Shown here one piece after another: positions 54,401-60,400 of a stretch of 64,000 bases of DNA (positions are counted from its first letter, which is position 1; every line of letters begins with the position of its first letter). The stretch lies in NCBI RefSeq assembly GCF_028453695.1, contig NC_135774.1, positions 14,198,001 to 14,262,000 of the forward strand. The letters are read 5' to 3'. The stretch comes from Augochlora pura (taxonomy: Eukaryota > Arthropoda > Insecta > Hymenoptera > Halictidae). The notes under the pieces are model-generated. The model was not told the DNA's origin. It ran no database searches and worked only from the letters and a program-made list of their open reading frames with translations. The translations under genes and the position numbers were made by a program.

Positions 54401-57400
54401 AGAAATCGTCTTTATTAATTTTAGACCAATGACATTTCGATCTTATCTTCATGAGAATTTTCTAATTTATTTTCGGTCTCTAATGACAATTTTTCACATC
54501 TCATTGCGAGATAATTGTCTCTGTTAAATTAATAATATTACAATCTTCTCGCTGATAAGAATTTTTTTTTAAATTTCTGGTTACCCATGACTTAAAGTCC
54601 GATCATTTTTAAGATCCTCTAATGAAGAACTATCTCTCTAACGGCGGAGAAAAAATGCCAAGGCCGCGAGAGGCCGGCGAGGTCACTTCGAAAATGGAAA
54701 TTCTCTTTGTCGCGTTTAAATAACCTTTTTTCGGTAACATTTTAATCCTCGAAATGGCGCGCGGGAAAATCAGAGCGTGGAGAGAGAGAAAAGAAAAAGT
54801 CTCGCCCGTCTTTCATCGTTTCGGAGAAGAATGAAGGGAACAATTTGCCGCGGATCGACGCTAAGAACGCGGCCGGTTTTTCGCAATCAAAGCCACCGGC
54901 GGCCCTCCAGGTGTCCTTGTCCCTTTAAAAAGCGCAGCGCTGGAATTCAACGGGCCGCTAGGGCCACTTGACTCATTCGTTACCGGGCCGTGAGAAGGGC
55001 GGTCGAAAAAAAGTGGAGCGTCTCGAGGATATATCGCGTTGCTCGGGGAATTGCCGTCTTTCCAGTTCCGTCTCCACGCTCGGAGACCGAAAACGCAACC
55101 CCTATCGGATTCGGCTCCCAGCAACCATTGCGATAAACGTAATTTCTGTAACTGGTAGTTTCTACTTGACAGGTATGCAAGCGATAACCTGGTTAACTCA
55201 CTTACTTTTTTATATACGGGAAATATTTTTTTAAACAGTACAATATTCGATTAGAAGCACCTTTTGGTCGATACACTTTTCAAAAATTAAATATGTATTG
55301 TTTTAATTAGACGACGCGTTAGAATCGTCGCGAAGTATTCTCAAGTATTTTCGAGTATCCTAAAATATTTTCGAGTATTTCCAAGTATTTTCGAGTATTC
55401 TCAAGTATTCTCGAGTACTCTTAAGTTTTTTCGATTACTCTACAGTACTTTTGAGTATTTTCGAGTATTCTGAAGTATTTTCAAATATTTTGAAGTATTT
55501 TCGGGTACTCGTAAGTTTTTCGAGTACTCTCAAGTATTTTTAAGTATTTTCGAGTATTTTTGAGTATTGTCAAGTATTTTCGAGTATTGTCAAGTATTTT
55601 CAAGTATTTTCAAGTACTCTCAAGTATTTTCAAGTACTCTCAAATATTTCCAAGTACTCTTAATTACTCTCGAGTAATTCCCAAGCATTCCCAAGTATAT
55701 TCGAATGTCTCGCGGGCGCTAAACCGCAGCCCCGCGTGATCCGCGAGCGCAACAGCTGCGCGGACGATTTCGTTCGATGGAACGATCGGGCCTCGTCGCG
55801 CCGTCACGCCGGGACGTACCGCTCGATATCGTAGTCAGTATTCCAGGAAACTTCAAGTGTACCCATCGACAAGATTACCGTGTACCAGCGGACCGGAAAT
55901 ACGCGTTCACGGCCGTTTCGCTTTAGAATCGACAAGAGGCTGGCGTATGGAGATTCGAGGAGGCTGCGGTTCGAGGCTGGCGACGAGTGCCGATCCTCGC
56001 CGAACCGAATAACGTTTTTGGAACACGTGGAGATCGAGGTCAGCCTCGAGTACAGTCTTCGCGGCGCGCTACAGATGCAGCTCGCCGCGCCCTCAGGTAT
56101 GCACTTTTCATTTCCACGGGGCCACGACGGCTCCTCTTTGATGTTCGTTGCTCGTTGTGAACGGTTTCCATGCGCGCCCGCGGCGAACAGACAGGGCGAC
56201 AAAAAACGGGACGGATTAATTAACGGCGATGAAAACAATTATAATACGTGGCAAACTGATTATTTCGCGCGCCGCTTCGAAACCGTGGGCTAGAAACTTC
56301 AACCGCTACGTTTCTAGCGGAAATCCGGCGAAATGGAAAATTGCGGTAGCTTCGAGACTCTGTGGTGTGTTGTTCTTTTATGCTCTTTTTCGGGGGTGGG
56401 GAGATCGTTAGCGAAACGTATTGTTTTTTAAAGTGTTGCGCTCGAATCCTTTTGTTGATCACCGTTTTTCACTAGAGAATATACCTTTTTTTAGATCCTG
56501 TTTAACTTTATCCGCCCAAATTACTCCATCCTTTCTGCACGTCATATTAATCTTCCCGTCAATTATATTCACTCTTTTACAAATCTTGTTCACGTTTTTG
56601 TCAATGGAACTTCTTTCTTTAGAAATTAAATTCGCTTGCCCGGAACTATTTGTAATATTCGTATTAATTTAAGAAATTGGACAACATTCTCTAAACAGTC
56701 TACGAAGATTAATTATTCACAACTAAACTCATATTATTATTGTAGAGTTAAAAATTGCATAAAATACAATAAACGCAATGTTAAGAAATTCTTACAGTAG
56801 AGAAAGTGCTCATCCTCGAAACTAAGAAAATGGTACATCAAGGGGTTAATATCGTTCGCAAAAAACATACGTTCAAAGCGAACGAGATCTTCGAAATGGT
56901 TAATTCGATTCGCAAAAAAGGGCGAGCACGGCGCACGAAGGGATCTCGATTTCAATTAAAAGTCTGCACACGAGTCTTTCATCCGGTGTCCAATTACGGA
57001 ATATTCCATCCGATGGTAGGCGATTTCGAAGGTTGCCGCGCGCAAGTAGGTCGCAGTTTACTCGTCCTAATACTCGGCAAACACAGATATCTCCCGTGCA
57101 TTCTTTCTAATCCGTTCGCCGCCGCGCGCAACAAGCTCGCCGAAGTACGTCCGCCGTATAAAGAGCTTGTGAAACAACCGCAAGTATGCGGTTCGATGGC
57201 GTTCCAGGATAATATATCCGCTACTCCCGCGTCACGTAGTTGTCGCGGCGCGGAACGGGCTTCGGCCGCGGAGGCCGTCTCGAAAATAACATTTTTACGG
57301 CGAGCACAGATGCGGCCGTGGTACGTGTCTCCCTCGAAATCGATTTCGCGTCGCGGCGTCCGCCCGGAAGCGCCCCCCCTCCCCCCTCCCTCGCTCGGCT

Positions 57401-60400
57401 CTGGAATCATAAATCTGACGGTTTTCCGAACAGCAATTTAACCCGACGACTCACTGTTTGGGCAAACCCGCAGCAAATAGCCTAACTTCCTCCCCGGCCC
57501 GTTCGATTGTGTCACGGCGAGCATATTCCTGTGAAACTGTCGAACCTGTTTTGCAAGCGCTCGCCGTGTTGGTTAGGGAAAAACGAGAGCAAAATGCTCG
57601 CGGAGAGTTGAAACGTTCTAATCTGTTTAGTATAATTATTATTCTTTTTCTAAGTCGAGATGAAATTGTTTTTTTTTTTGTCATAGAGGACTCTAACTTT
57701 TAAAGCACCTGTTTTCGGGTCCATATGAATTTTAAATCGTTTATATTTATAGCTATCTTAAGTTATATTTTCCTCCGTATTTTCGTATCATTTGTTATTC
57801 TATCACAGCTACAATAATGCGATTTAAAAGGACGAAGGTGGCCCCGATTTTCTACCGAAAAGCTAATAATTTTGCGAAATTCAATATTTCATCATCCGGC
57901 AGACAGGAAATCGATAATCGTTCGCTCTATATCGTTTCTCATTCTTTAGTTAAACATAGCAAACTACCGTACCAGTAATCACAATCACCATAAATAATCC
58001 GGTAAATAAAATAAATTCGTACAGTGAACATTTGCATGGAAAAAGAAACCTTTAAAATAATACAACCCTACGGCAATAGAACGATTAATAAAAAAATTAA
58101 GAAGGTAGAATCGCTTTTGCAAAATTCAATTAGCTCAACTCTGATGAAACGGTAAAAGTCGCGGGAGCTTAATACGCGATCCGGGCGCCATAGGCCGGCA
58201 AACGGCGCGGAAGGGTTAAAGTTGAAAAGTGACCCGGAGAATGTTGCCGGTCGACCTCGCGGGAAATGAAATCTCGCGCGTACACCCCGCGACGTCTCGA
58301 TTGCTCGGGAAATATCGCGTAATGGGACATTAATGGAGTTGGTTACCGCCGAGGAAAATCGAGAGAAACCGGCTGCCGCTCGCGCGCGAGTCTCCGCGGC
58401 GAATGTAACTTCGTTCTTCCGACGCAGCTGCACTTAACTGCGCCTCCTCCCTCCCTCCCTCCTCCCTCGCCCGGTCCGTGTCCACTTGTCTATCGATTAA
58501 ACGATTTTCCGCGGAGAGTCGGCGAGGTTGCGGGAAAAACTGCCGGTTGCGTCTAAAAACGACGGATTACGGGGGAACGGGTTTTGCTATAACAGGCTCG
58601 ATCGACGGTAATTCGAGGCGCCGTGCTAGAGAGCCTCTCTACGGTACGCGCTATTGTGCAGCTGCGTGCAACGCGCTACAGATGCGACCATCGATAATGT
58701 TATCGATACTTTGATACATCGATGATATCGCGAAGATTATGTCAGTACGAGTAAAAAAAGACCAGAAAGATACCTAACCGTAATAATTGTAATAAAATTG
58801 CTCGAATGTCTTTTTCGACTGTGATTACATAAATCTCGTTTTTATTGTTAACGATTAACGATATAAATCCTCGTTTCATTTTTCGTTTATATGATACAAA
58901 GCATTTCAGCAGAGTTAACAATTTAATTTAATTTAATTTCTCTGTTTTATTAACCGTTGAATTTTTTATAATGAAATTAAATAATTCTGTGACGAGGTTT
59001 CGTTCAGAGCATTTCAATGAAATTACATATCGGCGCTGCTACCGATATCGATAGACGGGAGTTTGTTAACCGAGTTTATTTATATAAACAAACACTTCGC
59101 TGTTTTGCGAAAAAAATCGGTTAACGTTGCTGGTATTGATTTTTAGTAAAGATGAATTTTACGGTGGAAATTGGCGAAATTACCGACGCGATGGTACGGA
59201 GATTTTGTTGATTTTAATATTTTGTAATAGCGAGAAGCAACGTGGGAAAATCATGAACTAATAACAGTTTTTAATCGATCGACTCGCGTGTTATTATACG
59301 GCATAAACATCGGCGCGTATATCATAGTTGCGAAGCAAACAATTCTAAATGGGTCAGTTTGATCCCTCTGGCATTTCTAGTGTTAAAGAGGATGGAATGG
59401 GAACGTCTGCCGTTTTGTAAGCAAAAATCGATAGCCGCGGTTTATGGAAAAACACGCGCGCGCCCACCGTCGAGGAGATTAATTGACAAGCATAGAGGAG
59501 CCGGTGAATTACAACGAAATCGTTACAACCGTCGATTTAACGTGTCGATTTTCCTCGGGCATTATCCACTCGCATTTCCCGCGGGGTTTTATGAAAATTT
59601 CGGTGCCCGCGACCAGTTATCCAATTTGCAGTTTTACATCGGCCACCTTTTTCCACCGCACGGCTGGCCATTATCCCTCTCGGTCCGAACAAATATTGAA
59701 TCTGAAATCATTATTGGAATTAATCCTTCACCGCCGAACGTTTCTATCGAGTGACATTCATTACTTGTTCGTTGTAAATTAATCAATTGCTCTGTTTATT
59801 CGAATAATTCTTCTGCTTTTGTTCGAAGTTATTCGAACAGATTATGTATAATTGTTGGCATTTTATATATTAGTAATTATATATAAATAAATATATTTTA
59901 TATATAAATAAATATATTTCATATATAAATAAATATATTTCATATATAAATAAATATATTTCATATATAAATAAATATATAATAATATATTATAAATATG
60001 AATTTTCTGTTGAAATTAATCGATAAACTGTAATATATGTTTTCTTTATCGAATTAATTCTTGTAGAAATAAAATCTAATTCGAATAAGAAATAGTCTTT
60101 TATTTAATTTAATTTTTATTTAAATAAAATCATATTCGAATAAAATGTCATCTAGACGAATTTCTATTCGATTTAATTACATCCACTGGCAAATTACATT
60201 CAAAAATGTAATACGATAAATGTATACGACAAAAATGATATTCATAAATTGCCGTCACTAAAATTATTAAAATAATGCAATAAATATTAGGTGCATACAA
60301 AATTGTTTTCTTTCTTTTTAAGAACAAATCGAATTTTCCAACAGACCTGACATATGCGTATATAATAATAAAATTATATTCTTTAGTCTTTAATTTACAG

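Larger units (their letters stand above)
52635..55926 (+). other. PC1/3 intron 10, 3.3 kb
   Basis: Holds the 119-bp MITE and the 11-bp minisatellite; otherwise nothing recognisable. A (CG)n-rich spot lies near 53600-53620. Confidence 0.75.

Noticed and set aside
55847..55926. A longer exon 11 starting at the AG at 55845-55846
   Set aside because: Its phase does not match exon 10, and the added residues have no counterpart in PC1/3.
56806..57441. 211-codon frame in intron 11
   Set aside because: It begins in MITE sequence, overlaps open frames on the other strand, and shows no domain.
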